In this document: positions 1 through 13,630 of the stretch, piece by piece
How positions within the stretch are numbered: the first letter of the stretch is position 1
Layout of the letters: the number at the start of each line of letters is the position of its first letter
Assembly: GCA_026874595.1 (NCBI GenBank)
Contig: CM049318.1
Location: 60,240,250-60,304,249 of the forward strand
Direction of reading: 5' to 3'
Length of the DNA: 64,000 nucleotides
From: Sipunculus nudus
Taxonomy: Eukaryota > Annelida > Sipuncula > Golfingiida > Sipunculidae
Program-made: the position numbers and the translations under genes
Notes under the pieces: model-generated
What the model was told of the DNA's origin: nothing
Database searches by the model: none
Seen by the model: only the letters and a program-made list of their open reading frames with translations

Positions 1-129
1 ATATATATACTGGATAACACTGATAAGTTTTGGAAATTAATCTACAAAAGTATTTATAACAATGAATAAATATATATGTTTGGTTTATGAACATAATGAA
101 AATGTATTATTATATGTATTTAAATATAA

Positions 130-200
<71 letters not shown>

Positions 201-1140
201 GGTGTGCCAGTTAATCAGTTAAAATGATGATTGGTTGTTTCCTTTCAAAATTGTTTAAATCATTTACATTTTTGCTTAATTGATTAAAAATGATTATTTA
301 TGTACATGCAAAGAATCTAATCCTGTCAAAGATATTCGAACAGCATCAAAACAGAACAACGCCCAGCCAACAAGTCAACCTTGGATGCAAATGGTTTGAT
401 GGTTTCATTATGAATACCAATGATGTAAATGTCAGACTATTTATTGGGGTAAATTTTTTAGTGGTACACATGTTCTGGATACAGAAGATTTCAAGGTAAT
501 ATGGAAAGTACATAAAATAACCAATTAACAATCCATCATAGGTCAGTTTTATTTTTCAGTCATTGATTATGATTTTAAAACCAATTCCTACCACTAATAT
601 GTATATATATTTATTTGTTGATTTATTTATTTTTTATTCATTACCAATAATTTTAAATTCCCGTTCTTAAAATTTTAAAGATCTAGAAATTAAGTTTCCA
701 GGAAACAAAATTTTGTTGTTCTTTAATATGATATCAAAACCTTAGCCTATCCCAGCTCAACATATGTATGATATACCAAGTCCACAGAAGATTATACAAA
801 TAAAACCTCATTCCTAAGGTATTGCATGTACCAGACACACCTTTTTATAGATTAGACTATTTATTCTTTATTGAATTAATTTAGGTGTGGTTTCTGTCAC
901 ACACTCACCTTGTGAAGAGGACACTGATCATGCTTTCTTTCTCTTTATGATATGGAAGACCTGTATTCTAACAAACTGTATAATAATGTATGCTGTGTAA
1001 GCATCTTTTGTGTGCACACTTGTATAGAGCTTTGTGACTGGATTTTTTTGGGGAGATAAAACACCATTTAGATATCCTTACATTGAACACTAGTCAAACA
1101 TATCGATGCTAGGTCTTTAGGTCCTGTCAAATAGAGGATA
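1..1140. other. AT-rich non-coding flank
   Basis: Apart from the AT microsatellite at 135-197 I see no gene here. The only open stretch of any length (290-499) has no recognisable motif, has coding-unlike base composition and is overlapped by an equally long antisense frame. Confidence 0.6.
135..197. repeat. (AT)n microsatellite
   Basis: An almost pure run of alternating A and T about 60 bases long. Confidence 0.95.
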
Positions 1141-1298
1141 CAGTCACAAATGGTACTACAAGGGAATTCCTATAAGCAGACCTATTGAAGCATGAGATCT
1201 TTCAAGCTTCTGCTAAATTAAGGAAACAGTCACAAATGGTACTACAAGAGAATTCCTATAAGCAAATCTATTTAAGCATGCAATCTTTCAAGCTACTG
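1141..1298 (+). repeat. 72-bp direct duplication
   Basis: Two near-identical copies begin with CAGTCACAAATGGTACTACA at 1141 and 1227, 86 bp apart, and diverge after about 72 bp. They differ by only a few substitutions, so this is a fairly recent local duplication. No coding content is evident. Confidence 0.85.
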
Positions 1299-1497
1299 TT
1301 TACTTTCCTTAACTCAAACATTATTACCATACTCCTGCAGGGATCAACAGGCTTCAAACAGTTTTACAATTTCTGAACATTTTAAATGTATTTCTAAGGT
1401 CTTGATGGTGATTTAATTGGCTGCTTCTTATTTTAATTCCCTTTATCATTATTATTATAATTAACATTATTATTATTATTTTTATTATATTTGTTCT

Positions 1498-2670
1498 ATC
1501 TGTGGATACCATCTTTGTTGACTGGGTTCTGCCGCTGCCGCATTCGTTTCCTGAATAGAACCCTGAGACCACTGGACAGATTTTTCTGAAACTTGACACC
1601 ATTATCGGGTTACATGTGAACTGGTGCCAGATATTTTGCACAGACCTCTGACCTTTCCTCTCTGCAGTACATCCATCTGTGCATCTATTTTGACACATTA
1701 ACCCACATATCTTCAAAGTTGTTTGACCATTAGGGCGGAAATGTTGCACGATTATATCTCTTTGATAGCTTTATAACATACATAAAAATGGTGGTGCCAC
1801 CTGCAACCATTTTTCAAACCATCCATCTGTTCATCTGCCCTGGGTTAAAATCACTACTTATCTCTGCAGTGGTCAGACTTATCCACCTGAAATTCTGCAT
1901 GTGTATACATCCTGGATAGCTTTCTTAATTTTGTGGCAGGTGGCACCACCTACATTCATGCATAGATATCACATAGCTCTTTATCAGAAGCAAAACTGTT
2001 GCTATCACCTGCAACCATTTTTGCACAGCGTCCATCTGTTTTTCTGCCATGGGATAAAATCACTCATTACTTTCTGTGTTTGAAAACAGATTTGACAACA
2101 TGCTGAGTTTCAGCAGCCAAGTCAAGAGGTCACTCAGTACAACCAGGTGGGGTCAAGACATCACCATGGCAACTGACCTGGCTCTGTCTGGTGTCTAGAC
2201 AATGTCTTATCCACCTAAAATTTTGTAGGTTTATACATCCTGGATAGCTTTCTTGATTTTGTGGCAGGTGGCGCCACCTACATTTATGTTTACACTGCAG
2301 ACATTCTGGACTGGTTTGACATATCCCCCTGAAATTTTGCATGTGTATAGATCTCACATAGCTCTTAATCATACACAAGATTGGTGGCGCCTCCTGCCAC
2401 CATTTTTGCACAGCATCCTTCTGTTTGTCTGCTGTAGGATAAAATCACTCATATACAAGTAGTGGTTTGACTTATCTGCCTAAAATTTTGCATATGTATA
2501 CAACTTGGACAGCTCTCTGGATTTTGTGGTGGGTGGCAAAACCTACCTACACATATCGGCTGCAGACTTCCATGCTAATATGCAACACACCTCACTCTAT
2601 TCACCCTTGCCACTCAATCCATGCCTCACTTCATCCCTCCTACTCTGATTGTCGACTACCTGTATTCTAT
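1498..2670 (+). mobile_element. Helitron-like non-autonomous element H1, decayed 5' end
   Basis: The left end resembles the decayed GCGGATAC-containing 5' end of the better copies at 13631-15091 and 19418-21451. The body has the family palindrome GGTGGCGCCACC near 2268 and phrases shared with 57560-58610, including the module at 2074-2207 repeated at 57570-57700. The 3' end has GTCGACTAC followed by TATTCTA, a damaged form of the hairpin plus CTAG terminus. An E element starts two bases later. No transposase or Rep/helicase coding is visible. Confidence 0.6.
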
Positions 2671-3519
2671 TTAGCTCAGCTGACTATAAGTCATCTGAGC
2701 TATAGTCGTGGTCCTTTGTCCGTCGTCCGTCCGGCCGGCCGTCCCTTAACAGGGCACGTTTTAAAACCGTTGGACCTACGAATCCAAAATTCTGCATACC
2801 AATAGATGTCCCCAAAATCTCCTACCATACCAAAAATTGGGTCATTAGGACTCCGTTCCTTCGAGATATTAAGGAAAAACCTCCGTTTTCATAAAAAAGC
2901 CATTGTTACACTTCAAAGCTGCCCAATATCAAAACCACTGATCTGTTTTTGATCATATTTAGTATTCATATTTTTCCATACATTTTCTGTGCACATACCA
3001 AAAATTAGGTTAGTATTGGATATTATTTTGAAGTTATGGGCCAAAATATAATGCAGTTTCTTAAAAATCAGGAAATATATTTGCTCACTTAACATGAGAA
3101 TTGCTGAGGCTTGAGACTTTTTTTCAGGAATATAACTTTATTTAATCAAGATTCAATTGTTAACCCAAAATTAGATCTGAATTTTGCAAATTTTTCAAGT
3201 TATTAGCATAAATAAAAAATCAGTACCTTAAATTTTGTCCAACTTTGGCAATGGCATGTTTTTTCCCTGTAAGCACTGTTGATTTAATTTTCACAGCATA
3301 TATACAAAAGGATTTAATCTTTTAAAATCTGAAATTTCAAAGGAATTGTTTGAAAAGAGTAGCTTTTATTCAAGTTTTCATACACCATGTCAAGTGTTGT
3401 TTACATCTGGCCCACCTAGTAATACAGTCTTCACTTGCATTATGTAACCCACCCCAGGCAGCTTGCCTTGGCTAAGCTTGGCCACTACTAGCAGGCTTCC
3501 CCTCTGCCCTGCACTCTCA

Positions 3520-3539
3520 CCCCCCCCCCCCCCCCCCCC
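3520..3539. repeat. Poly-C tract (20 C)
   Basis: An uninterrupted run of 20 C in the module shared with E6, where the equivalent run is 49761-49776. Confidence 0.95.
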
Positions 3540-4230
3540 AGCTGGTGCATAAACTAGATGAATGTTATAATTTTCTGTATTTTATTTTATTTTTGGCTAT
3601 GCTATATTTTAGATTTTGTATTGTACCACCAGGGTTACAATGATTAAAGTGCACATTTAATTGTGTCCACAAAGTGATTTATTGCTATGAAAGTGTGGAT
3701 GTTCATCAGAGTGCTCATTAAAGATTTTAATTTGTTTGACTTATAACTCATGGTTGTATCAGTTGTTACATGATACTGGCTAAATAATCAAAATTTATAT
3801 TGCTGATCCTTTATTTCAGTTCATAAAATTAAACATTCCCAACTCCAGTTTGCTCCTGGTATAATATATTGGGTGTTTTGATCTTTGGATTAATTTTAAC
3901 ACATGTATCAGTTTCATAGTTGAGAATACTTTTCTTTTTTCCTGATACCATTTAAAAAAAAATATATATTTATATTTTTCCTGTTAGTGCTGTGGATTTA
4001 ATTTCCACAGCATGTACACATTAGTATTTCATCTGTTAAAATCTGAAATTTGAAACTAATTGATCAAAAACTGTAGATTTTATTCAAGTTCCCAGGTACC
4101 AAGTCTTCATTGTTTACATCAGGTCAGTATAAATGCAGTGTACTGGGCAGTTACATAACACCTTCAGGTCTGACCTACTGCCACTGTGAGTGTCTGGGTC
4201 AGGCTGGGTCAGGCAGTAATTACCAGAGAG

Positions 4231-4409
<179 letters not shown>

Positions 4410-5030
4410 CCTTATTGCCTCCCTCCATCCCATTCTGTTGACAGGTACTATAAACTAGATACATTAGCTATAAATGTTGATGCAATTTAGAAATGTGAAT
4501 CAATTGAAATATTAACAATCACATGAATGTTATACTGTAAATTAATAGTAACATTCGTTAACCTGGATAAAAATTATGTAATGAAAAAAAGGAATAAATG
4601 CAAATATTGTTAATTTTTTATTGGCTCAGTAGAATGGGGAAAAAAATTATTTGCTTTGTTTCTCCATCTTTCTGTCTGTTTTAAATATTTAATGTTCATG
4701 AATAAACTTTTTTTTATAAGCACTGTTGAATTAAATTTCATATCCTGTATGTATATGCAAGGGTGTTGTAACTCTCACCATCCCCTTCTTCATCCCACTG
4801 AGGCTTTGCTCCTTGGCACTGTGAACAATAGTTCTATGGCTATAGCATAAAATTTAATAATTAAAGAAAATATCTGCAGAGAGACAGAGGCGTTGTAACT
4901 CTGATCATAACACAACACCCCCCCCCCCCCCATCAAGTCATTGCACCTGTGGAGTGGGGACGTTATGGCAACTGTATACATATCATAAAATTGATAAAAA
5001 AGGTTTACCAAATAAATTGGATCTCATCAG

Positions 5031-5215
5031 ACAAATGTGTAAACTGTTGAACTGTCAACAGCTTATCAAAAACGTAACCAATGGAAAGGCATGGTCAGAT
5101 CTCAAATATTATTTGCAACATTTTCTTCAATCATATAAACCAACCATGGCCCAAATTACCTCTTCCTCTCAAACTTTATCTACATTTCATCATATTTTTA
5201 ATATTTTAACCTTCT
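5031..5215 (+). pseudogene. LINE endonuclease remnant, copy a (most decayed)
   Basis: The translation starts MCKLLNCQQLI and continues as a shortened form of the better copy at 15428-15660. The central part equivalent to HGNSIDLIFTNC is deleted. The SDH site of that copy reads SDL here, so the catalytic histidine is gone. It lies near the 3' end of E-a and is non-functional. Confidence 0.5.
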
Positions 5216-5771
5216 AGGTGGTTCAGTAATGTTGACCATTTGTCCATAGGTACCTATGTACATGCCAGAAATTATGTCAATATTGTGTAATATGTAGACG
5301 TGAGGGTCATCAAAATAATGTACCTTGTCAAGAACAATCTTGTCAAGATATCATGTCATACAGTCACAAATTCATTAATCCCCTCATCAGCATAGTTAAT
5401 CATAACCTTGTATCTGTCAAATTGAAAGCTTGCAGTTTTCCATACACTATAGATCCTTAAACAAATAGCCTTATCATCATTATACCACTGCTTAGTATAC
5501 TGTCATTGCATTCATATTTGCTCAAATAAATTGTTTTTTTTCTACCCCTCCCAAATAAATAAAAAATAAACCACTATATTTTACTCCATATTAATCCATC
5601 AGTCAGATTATTTCATATATCATTTACTCACATATTATATTATATTCCTTTATAAAAGCCCAACATGACCATGATATTCATAAGCTTTTTTTACTCAATA
5701 TAGTATAACAATGGTGATACATTTATAGTCCAATCATGATCAGCTGAGCGCCGTGACCCATGGGTCCCTTG

Positions 5772-5938
5772 TTTTTAAATGTCCTAATCCGAAACTTGCA
5801 GGTCCAAAATATCCATTTTGCTGAAATCATATTGACTAAGGAAGATAAGAGGATCAATATTAAATTTTAAAAATAAACCTCCATTCATACCCCCAAACTT
5901 TGCACAGGTTCACATTAGGCCTGTAGGCCTTGTTTTAA
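5772..5938 (+). repeat. Short repeat R, copy 1
   Basis: About 165 bp, closely matching 58613-58791. Both copies end in GGCCTGTAGGCC followed by TTGTT, which is a palindrome plus TTGTT and the same layout as the 3' end of family E. It starts immediately after E-a in a T run. A partial 3' end also occurs near 11678-11697. Confidence 0.7.
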
Positions 5939-6935
5939 TTGTTTGTTACCTGCTCTGCATATTGAATTCACTTGTTTTTTCCATATTCAGGGTATTATGA
6001 AACAAAACACCAGTGTTTCTTACTTGTAATGTAGAAGAGACCAATGCACCACCCTTTTTAAGGGATAAAGTGTTTAAATATATTGCATTATGTTTTGAGA
6101 AGAAGATCATAGATAGATACCTGGTAGGACCTAAATAGACCCACCCACAAAAAAAAGATTATTACCCAGATATGAATATAGAAATAAACTGATCAGCCCC
6201 TATAGGCCTCCCAAGTTTTGAGGTAATGACCCAATACAAGCTGAGTCAACCAAAAAGGTTGACAGTTCTGCCTTGTCTTCATAGCTGCATTACCACTTCA
6301 TGAATATTCATAGGCCGTGATACCAGATTGCTGTTCTGATAAAGAGAACAGGTTCAAAGGTGTCCAGCAATAAAGACATCCAGGCTGCAGGCAGGACATA
6401 CATAATTACAGGTTTCTAAGATACATTTAAATAATGGTAGGTCTCCTGGATACATATGGTGGTTATTGAAACGGTATCTACTGTGACTTGTGATAACACA
6501 CAACTTTAATAATCTTCCACTGCCAAACTGTCACACATAAGTACTTTGAAACTGTTATTAAAGACTTGAGGTTGAGTATGTGTGGGAAAATTGATAGACT
6601 TAATGTCTCAAGAACACACACGCTTGAGCAAATATTTCCTGATATGGCCTACCTGTGTTTTTGGATACCACAAATTTCTAATGTAAGGAACCAGTTACTT
6701 CATCCTTCAGCATTACAGGCATAATAAGTAGCTACATGAATGATTACCTTAACATTAAAAAATACAGGCCTTTACAAAAATTGGAATCCTGATTTTGGGC
6801 TAAATAGAATGCTTTGTTAGATTTACTCATATTCAGTTACTCAAGTTCACTTTTTGATTGTCCTCACCTGCATGGTAAAGGTTAGTGGAAAATTGAAATA
6901 AGCATATTTGTCAAATTTCAAGTCACACAATAATA
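5939..6935. other. Non-coding stretch, nothing recognised
   Basis: AT-rich sequence with short frames only. No RNA gene, repeat family or exon was recognised. Confidence 0.5.
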
Positions 6936-7391
6936 CCGTGGTTGGCTTCATATGCGCGAGGCTGAAATTTTGCATTTTCTTCATTTTGAATGTTTTGCGA
7001 GGGTTTCATTTTCACGATTGCACCTGAATCTATGAAATCAAAGTACGATAATATTTACATTTTTATCAAATAAAAATAAATTCCACAATACCTCACTCAT
7101 TACCTTTATAGTCATTGTATTATAATCTAGCTATCTCATAAATAAAGTTTTGACAATTATCATTTTGTGTTTGCATGAGAAGGTTGCGATACCATCCACA
7201 GATTATGTTGTAGATTAACAAACCATGTTTTCAGAGGTGTAATAACTTATTCATTTGTGCAGACGCATCATATCCTCTTATTCAACCTTGATAAAAGGGC
7301 AGATTATTCCTAAGGGTTTCATATTCGTGATTATATCTCATTCGTGAATATTGCGAAAAGAAAACCCTCGTGAACAAAAAGGCATCCACAA
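6936..7391 (-). mobile_element. TA-flanked MITE, copy M1
   Basis: The left end CCGTGGTTGGCTTCAT matches the inverted right end of the copy at 38858-39292. The right end GGCATCCACAA matches its left end inverted, so M1 is in the opposite orientation. TA flanks both sides. GCGAGGG and related CG-rich words recur near both ends. A Tc1/mariner-type non-autonomous element is likely from the TA flanks; no transposase is present. Confidence 0.7.
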
Positions 7392-7493
7392 TATAATGTA
7401 CACCTTTCCCACCTTCTGGCATGGCACATACAGATTTGGTCCTCTCATATTTTTAGATCATCTGTGAACTTATGCCATGGGGCAGGGGAATAA

Positions 7494-8335
7494 TTTGTGT
7501 GTAAATTCAGTCAAGTCATTTTCAAGATGGCGTCCCTACGGAACTTCAAATTTTGTCGATCGCAAAATTTGACAACTTGATGTGTTGACCTACTTTCTGC
7601 GGGACGAAATGGTCTTTTCCACTTCTTCCAAGATAAGTCACAAAGTATTAATATTTTGGCCTTCATATCATAGTCAACAGTTCCTTAGAGGAAGAGGAAA
7701 AATTTGAGTATAAATTCAATGGAGTCATTTTCAAGATGGAGTCTCTACGGATCTTCAAATTGTGTCAATCGCAAAATTTGACAACTTGATGTGTTTCTAT
7801 ACATGATGTATTGTCTGTAACCAAATATCTGAGGAACTGCTGCAGCCTTCAGTTTCAAATTTCACAGAAATATTGATCATGTGACTGCTAAATGATTTTG
7901 ACCCTCCAGGTGGTGCCACCTATGTTGACCTACTTTTTGCGGGACAAAATGGTCTTTTCCACTTCTTCCAAGAAAAGTCATAAAGTAATAAAATTTTGGC
8001 CTTCATATCATAGTCAACAGTCCTTAGAGGAAGAGGAATAATTTGAGTATAAATTCAATCAAGTCATTTTCAAGATGGCGTCTCTACAGAACTTCAAATT
8101 GTGTCGATCGCAAAATTTGATAACTTGATGTGTTTCTATACATGATGTATTGTCTGTTTCCAATTATCTTAGGAACTGCTGCAGCCTTCAGTTTCAAATT
8201 TCATAGGAATATTGATCATGTGACTGCTTAATGATTTTGACCTGCAGGTGTCACTACCTGTGTTTAGCTACTTTCAGCAGGCTGTTATGGTCCTATCTGC
8301 TTTTATCCAAAATATGTCATTAAGTCATTATTTGT
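7494..8335 (+). repeat. Long direct repeats of an H-related body
   Basis: A block with TTCAAGATGG and TCGCAAAATTTGA recurs near 7511, 7717 and 8054. The longer phrase around GACCTACTTT recurs near 7589 and 7927. A variant palindrome GGTGGTGCCACC at about 7910 ties it to family H. No gene is seen. Confidence 0.7.
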
Positions 8336-8341
8336 TATAAT

Positions 8342-9260
8342 CCGCCAAAACAGAGTCTCCTCTGAGACTCTTGGACTGATCTTTCCAAAACCCGGCATAC
8401 TTGTTCCCTCACCTATGTTGTAGGTTACAATGATGGAGACCTTTCTGTGGAGTACAAACCTGGGTGTCTTTTAGATAACAGCCCAAATCTCAGTGTATTG
8501 AGCTGAAATTGTGCATATCCATAGATCTTGGACTCCTCCATCTTGTACTCAAGACTGGTGGCGCCATCTACAATTATTTTCCCATGGCCTCCATCGGTAC
8601 ATCGGTGAAAATTGCTCATATCTCAGAAATGATTGAAGGTATTGGGCTGAATTTTGGCATGTCTATCCGTCTTAGAAAGTTTTCTCATAAACCAGACAGT
8701 TGGCACCACCTACCTTCCTGTTTTAATAGAATAACTTAATGCCTTTTGACTGGGGAGTGATTTGCTGTATTGGCCTGAAATTGCGCATGTCCATAGATCT
8801 TGGACTCCTCAAACTTACACTCAAGACTTGTGATGCCATCTGCAATCATTTTTCTGTGGCATCCATCGGTACATTTTCTTTGGGTGAAAATTGCTCATAT
8901 CTCAAGACTGGTTCAATGTATTGGTCTGAAATTTGGCATGTCCATCCATCTTGAAAAGTTGTCTTGTAAACCTGACAGGTCGCGTCACCTAAAATCGTTA
9001 TTGCAGAGTGTCCATCTTTGCATTTGCCATCTGTTAGACTTAGTGGTTGTTCAGTGTATTGGGTTGAAATTGTACATGTCCATAGATCCTCGACACCTCC
9101 ATCTCGTAAACAAGACTGGTGACGCCATCCATTCGCACATTTGCTTGGGGTGAAAATTGCTCATATCTCAGGAGTATTGGTCTGAAATTTGGCATGTGCA
9201 TTCATCTTGGAAAGATTTTTTTCAAAAACCAGACAGGTGGCGCCACCTACCTTGTGCAAC
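8342..9260 (+). mobile_element. Helitron-like element H2, 3' end not seen
   Basis: It starts TCCGCCAAAACAGAG, the 5' end of family H. It then jumps to the interior phrase starting CTCCTCTGAGACT, so the terminal hairpin is deleted. The body matches the region after 56500 and carries several GGTGGCGCCACC-like sites. I see no hairpin plus CTAG terminus on the right. Confidence 0.6.
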
Positions 9261-9632
9261 AGGACAGTGTCTACTTGGAAAGGAACCAAATTCCCAGATT
9301 GCATTGTGACAGGCAATATTTATAAGCTGATAACATTTTGTTTTTAAAGCAGGATTCATAAAAAATATGCATTTTACTGGATGATACTTTACCTTGTTTA
9401 AAATTCCCAGAAAAGGATGAAGACAAAATTTCAGATAAAGACAAAATATGAATAAAATATTTGATATTTTTAAGACTTGTACACCCAAGTCATGGAATAG
9501 CGAAATGATATCATATTTTAATGTTTGCATTATTGAGAAATTGATGATTTCCTTGGTCTTGTGTTGAGACTATATTGTTGAGACAACTAATTATGTGAGA
9601 TAATACACATATATAATTGCAAATGTCTATAT
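9261..9632. other. Non-coding stretch
   Basis: AT-rich, with no feature recognised. Confidence 0.5.
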
Positions 9633-10690
9633 ACCTTTTATTAGTGAATGGTGTGGCGTTGTCCATCGACCGCCGTCTGTGCGTTAACCCATGCTATCCG
9701 CCGTCTGTGCGTTAACCCATGCTATCTTAAAAATGGCAGGAGTTAGCATCACCAAATTTTATGCAAATTAAAAATTAGTCACCTAAAAATCTCTATCTGA
9801 TTTTGCATATTTTTTGGCTAACTGCATTTTCTAAGATTTTATAGGGAAAAAGCTAAAAAACCATTAAAAATCTTCTTGTCCAAAACTGTTCAGCCAAATT
9901 GTCCAATATTTCACAGAATGATTCCTTGAACAATCTCTGTTAAGTTTGTTGGAATGATTTAAGTTTGGTGATTTTTGACTGAGTTACAGGAAGTTGAACA
10001 AAGTCATCTGTCCAAAAAGGATACTAAAATTACAATCTCATAAATGGCTGGAGCTTTCATCACCAAATTTAATGCCAATGTTGGTCACATGTGTCATATC
10101 TGAAATTGAGGTATTGGTGGTGCTACCTGCATCGGCCTTTTGTATGGGGGTCATCAGTGCCCATATTGTACTGAAGGCTACAAAAAACTTCTTCTCTGAA
10201 ACCATATATGGCAAAATTGTTTAATATCGCACAGAAATGATCCTAGGGTAGTGCTTTCTGATGTTTTTTCAAATGGTCTCTGTTTAGTGACTTTTGGCCA
10301 AGTTATGGGAAGCTAAATTTGGTAATATATGCCATAACAGCCCATTTTAGCTCAGTGGCTACAAAGATCCTCTTCTCAAAAACCACTTGGCCATATTCTT
10401 AAATCTCACACATTAATTATCCTCAGATATTGATAATTCAAGTTTGTTCAAATGGTTTTGGTTCAGTGTTTTTGGATGAGTTTCGGGAAGCTGAACTTAG
10501 CCAGTTTGCTGTATCTTCCTATATGAGTTATAAACCTGCAAAACATTTTCTACGACACCACTGAAGCCAATTTGTTTAACATTTTACAAGAATATTCCCC
10601 ACAATAATTCTTATAATAATTGTTTTTTTATGGTTCCACATGAATGATTTTTGGCTGAAATATGGAGATTGGGTTGAGTCATTTTACCAT
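9633..10690 (+). repeat. Repeat family P, copy 1
   Basis: It shares a series of phrases with 56930-57420, including the GCGTTAACC region, ATCTTCTTCTCC-like stretches and TCCAATATTTCACAGAA. A 28-bp phrase starting CCGCCGTCTGTGCG is duplicated in tandem near 9670-9726. No coding capacity is seen. Confidence 0.6.
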
Positions 10691-10725
10691 ATATGTTAGC
10701 TGTGTGAAGCAGTTACAGCTAGCCT

Positions 10726-11280
10726 GGCACCAGTTTATCAGCATCTATTACATCATGCCACTAGACATTTAGATTTCAGGTTAAATAGCTTGGCAGACTG
10801 CAAACTATTTTAGATTTGGCAACAGGCTAAAGGTCAGCCAGGATCTATTTATAGCTTTGGCAGACTGGCAACTGTATAAGATTAGGCAACAGGTCAAGAG
10901 TTCACTCAGTGCAGTAGCTGCATTCTATTTGTAGCTACTGTATCAGAATAGGCAACAGGTCAAGAGTCCACTCAGTGCAGTAGCTGCATTCTATTTGTAG
11001 CTTTGTCAGACTGCCTACTGTATCGGTATCAGATTCGGCGCCAAAGGTCAGTCCTGATCTATTTATAGCTTTGGCAAACTGCCAATTGTGTCAGATTATG
11101 CAATAGGTCAAGAGTTCACTCAGTGCAGCCAGGTACAGGTCAAAAGTTCACTCAGCCTAGCCAGGTGCAATCAAAAGTTCACTCAGTGCTGTAGCTTGAG
11201 CCAGCAATTTGTCAAAGTTTACTCAGGGCAACTGCCTTTCTCACCTAAGCCTGGTCAGCCCAGTGCATCAAAATCAAGAG
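10726..11280 (+). repeat. Degenerate tandem repeat
   Basis: Variants of GGCAACAGGTCAAGAGT and TCACTCAGTGCAG recur at least six times at irregular spacing. It looks like an old, partly scrambled tandem array. Confidence 0.7.
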
Positions 11281-11284
11281 AAGT

Positions 11285-11700
11285 TTGATGTATTGGCCTT
11301 ATATTTTGACCTGTCTATGTGTCTTTGATGGGTTTCTCGTTCACAAGACAGGTGTCGCCACCTTCAATGACTTTTGCACAGTGTATACATGTGCCTGCTT
11401 ATTTCTCCAGAGGAATCTGATATATCAGCCTGAAATTGGGCATATTTATATATATCGTAAAGCTTTTTCGTATACAAGACTTGTGACTCCACCTACAGTA
11501 ATTTTTGGACAGTGTATGTCCCTGCTTATTTCTTATGAGGGGATATCAGCCTGAAATTGGGCATATGTATACATCTCTGATACCTTTGTTGTATACAAGA
11601 CATGTAGGCCTACTTGAAAAGTAATGGCCCAGCATTGAAGTATATACCTGGCGTATAAACCATTGCATGGGTTTGCATTAGGCCTGTAGGCCTTGTTAAA
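11285..11700 (+). repeat. H-related body fragments ending in an R-type 3' end
   Basis: The phrase GATGTATTGGCC and the word GTGTCGCCACC resemble the H2 body. The stretch ends TTAGGCCTGTAGGCCTTGTT, the 3' end of repeat R. It is a mosaic of two repeat families. Confidence 0.45.
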
Positions 11701-13201
11701 TAGTCTATCCATTTTACCATACATGGTATCAGAAATATGTACACAGATTTTTCTCCTATCTTGTCTGCTACTTTCATTTTGTAGACTAAATTTGAAAGAA
11801 ATAACACAGGTGGACAGGGTGTATTTGTATCACTTGATTCATGAAGCAGATTAGGTGGTAACAGTATTTATGTTATGATATATAGCTTGTGGTTATGGGT
11901 AACACATTAAGCCTGTTATAATCTCACTCTGACTATACCAGCTGAGAAGTTTTTTTTTTTTTAAGCAGGATGTGTATAACAAGCCTGAAAGCGAATAATG
12001 TATTGTTTTCATTGCTGTATATTATAACAGTGGTACTTGGCTCAACTGAAAATGTATTTCACTATCAGGCTTTTACTGGTTTTACATAAGTTTGACTAAA
12101 CTTACAAAAATTTCTAAAAGTTTAATTCAGTATGAAACTGTGTTGGGGTGACATTAGGACACATTCGGGTGGTATTATGACACATGGAAACACATCATTG
12201 TGACTTTGGGACAACATCAAAACAAGATATACTGTCCCTTATAAATTTCAAAAGTTCTCAACCTGGCAAATGTTCACATTTGTTACTTTGCACAAGAACT
12301 GCTTTACTTGATTTGTTTAACAGGGCCCAATCACCAATCTGCCGTTTATAAACTGAAGGTTATTCCTCAGACCTTTCATAAAAATAGGCCAGTAAAAGTG
12401 GATATCACCAAACACAGGCTGCTTGTTTTGTTTATATCAGCGTGTTTTGGGGCCAGCCAAAATAATCAAAACAATTTCAACACAGGCATATGGCAGCAAG
12501 AAATATAAGCCAGAGCTTTGCAAATTGTGTTTTCTACCTCCACATATATGCAGCCTACCTCTTTAGGTTACATATTTTTTCCTGTTTGTCAACATGGCTG
12601 TGTTTACAAACATATTGTTGATAAACAAATTCATACATCCTTCACGAAGGAGTTATAAGAAATTTTCACAACCAAATTTACCCTTAGATCATCAATATAT
12701 ACACAGAGGAAACCAGGACATAAAAACTTTAAACATAAAACTTTTTCAAAAGGCAGGTGAATGGGCCCCTTTAATGGGAAAGTGTATAAGCAAACTTTTG
12801 CAGTCAGGAAGCATTTGAGTCAACAAATCTTTTTCACTATATCTGATATCCCATCAGTATAGTCTGGTATGAATGGATCATATGTGGTGATAAGACTGTT
12901 ATTGTGTTTCACATAATATACTGTGTGATATGTGCTTAAATATTTCATGTTTTCAAGATTTATATCAGTATATTTTCCACAGATTAAATCAATCATGAAT
13001 ATCTCTGCCCCTGCTTGAATTGTTGATATATTTCATGCTTTCATATTTCATGTTATTATTTTCTACAGATTTAATGAAATAATATATGTGTTGGTGTATT
13101 CAGCTTCAGTAACTTTCAATTTTAACTTGGCCAGATTCTTTCTATTAGAGTTAGGGAAAAATATTTTTCTGTCTTGAAATGTCACCATATTGGCTATTTT
13201 T
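11701..13201. other. Non-coding stretch, no exon recognised
   Basis: Open stretches at 12308-12508 and 12594-12818 lack recognisable motifs and good paired splice sites. I looked here for upstream CHPF exons and found none I could support. Confidence 0.45.
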
Positions 13202-13630
13202 AGCTCAGCTGACTATAAGTTATCTGAGCTAAAGTCGTTGTCCATTGTCCTTCATCCGTCTGTCCATCCATCCATCTGTCTGTGCCTCTGTCCATCCATA
13301 AGACTGGCAAATTTTGAAATCATTAGACCTACAAATCCAAAATTTAGCATACTGTTAGATGTCCCCAAGATCTCCTACCAAACCAAAAACTGGGCCACTG
13401 TGACTTTGATCCTTTGAGAAATTCAGGAAAACCTAAATTTTCCATATAAAACCCTATTATCACACTTCAGGTCTGCATAATATCAAAACCACTAATCTGT
13501 TTTTCTTTCAGAAATTAAGTCAGTAATAACATAAAATCAGTACCTCAAATTTTGTCCAATTTTGACCATGGCACATTTTTTTTCTGCAAGTACATTTGAT
13601 TTAATTTTCACAGCAGGTACACATAAGTAC

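Noticed and set aside
290-499. An upstream CHPF exon (the open frame is followed by AAG|GTAATA)
   Set aside because: The translated sequence does not align with the N-terminal domain of the family, has no acceptor of quality and is AT-rich.
12308-12818. Possible exons upstream of CHPF
   Set aside because: No similarity to the expected N-terminal domain and no consistent splice phases.
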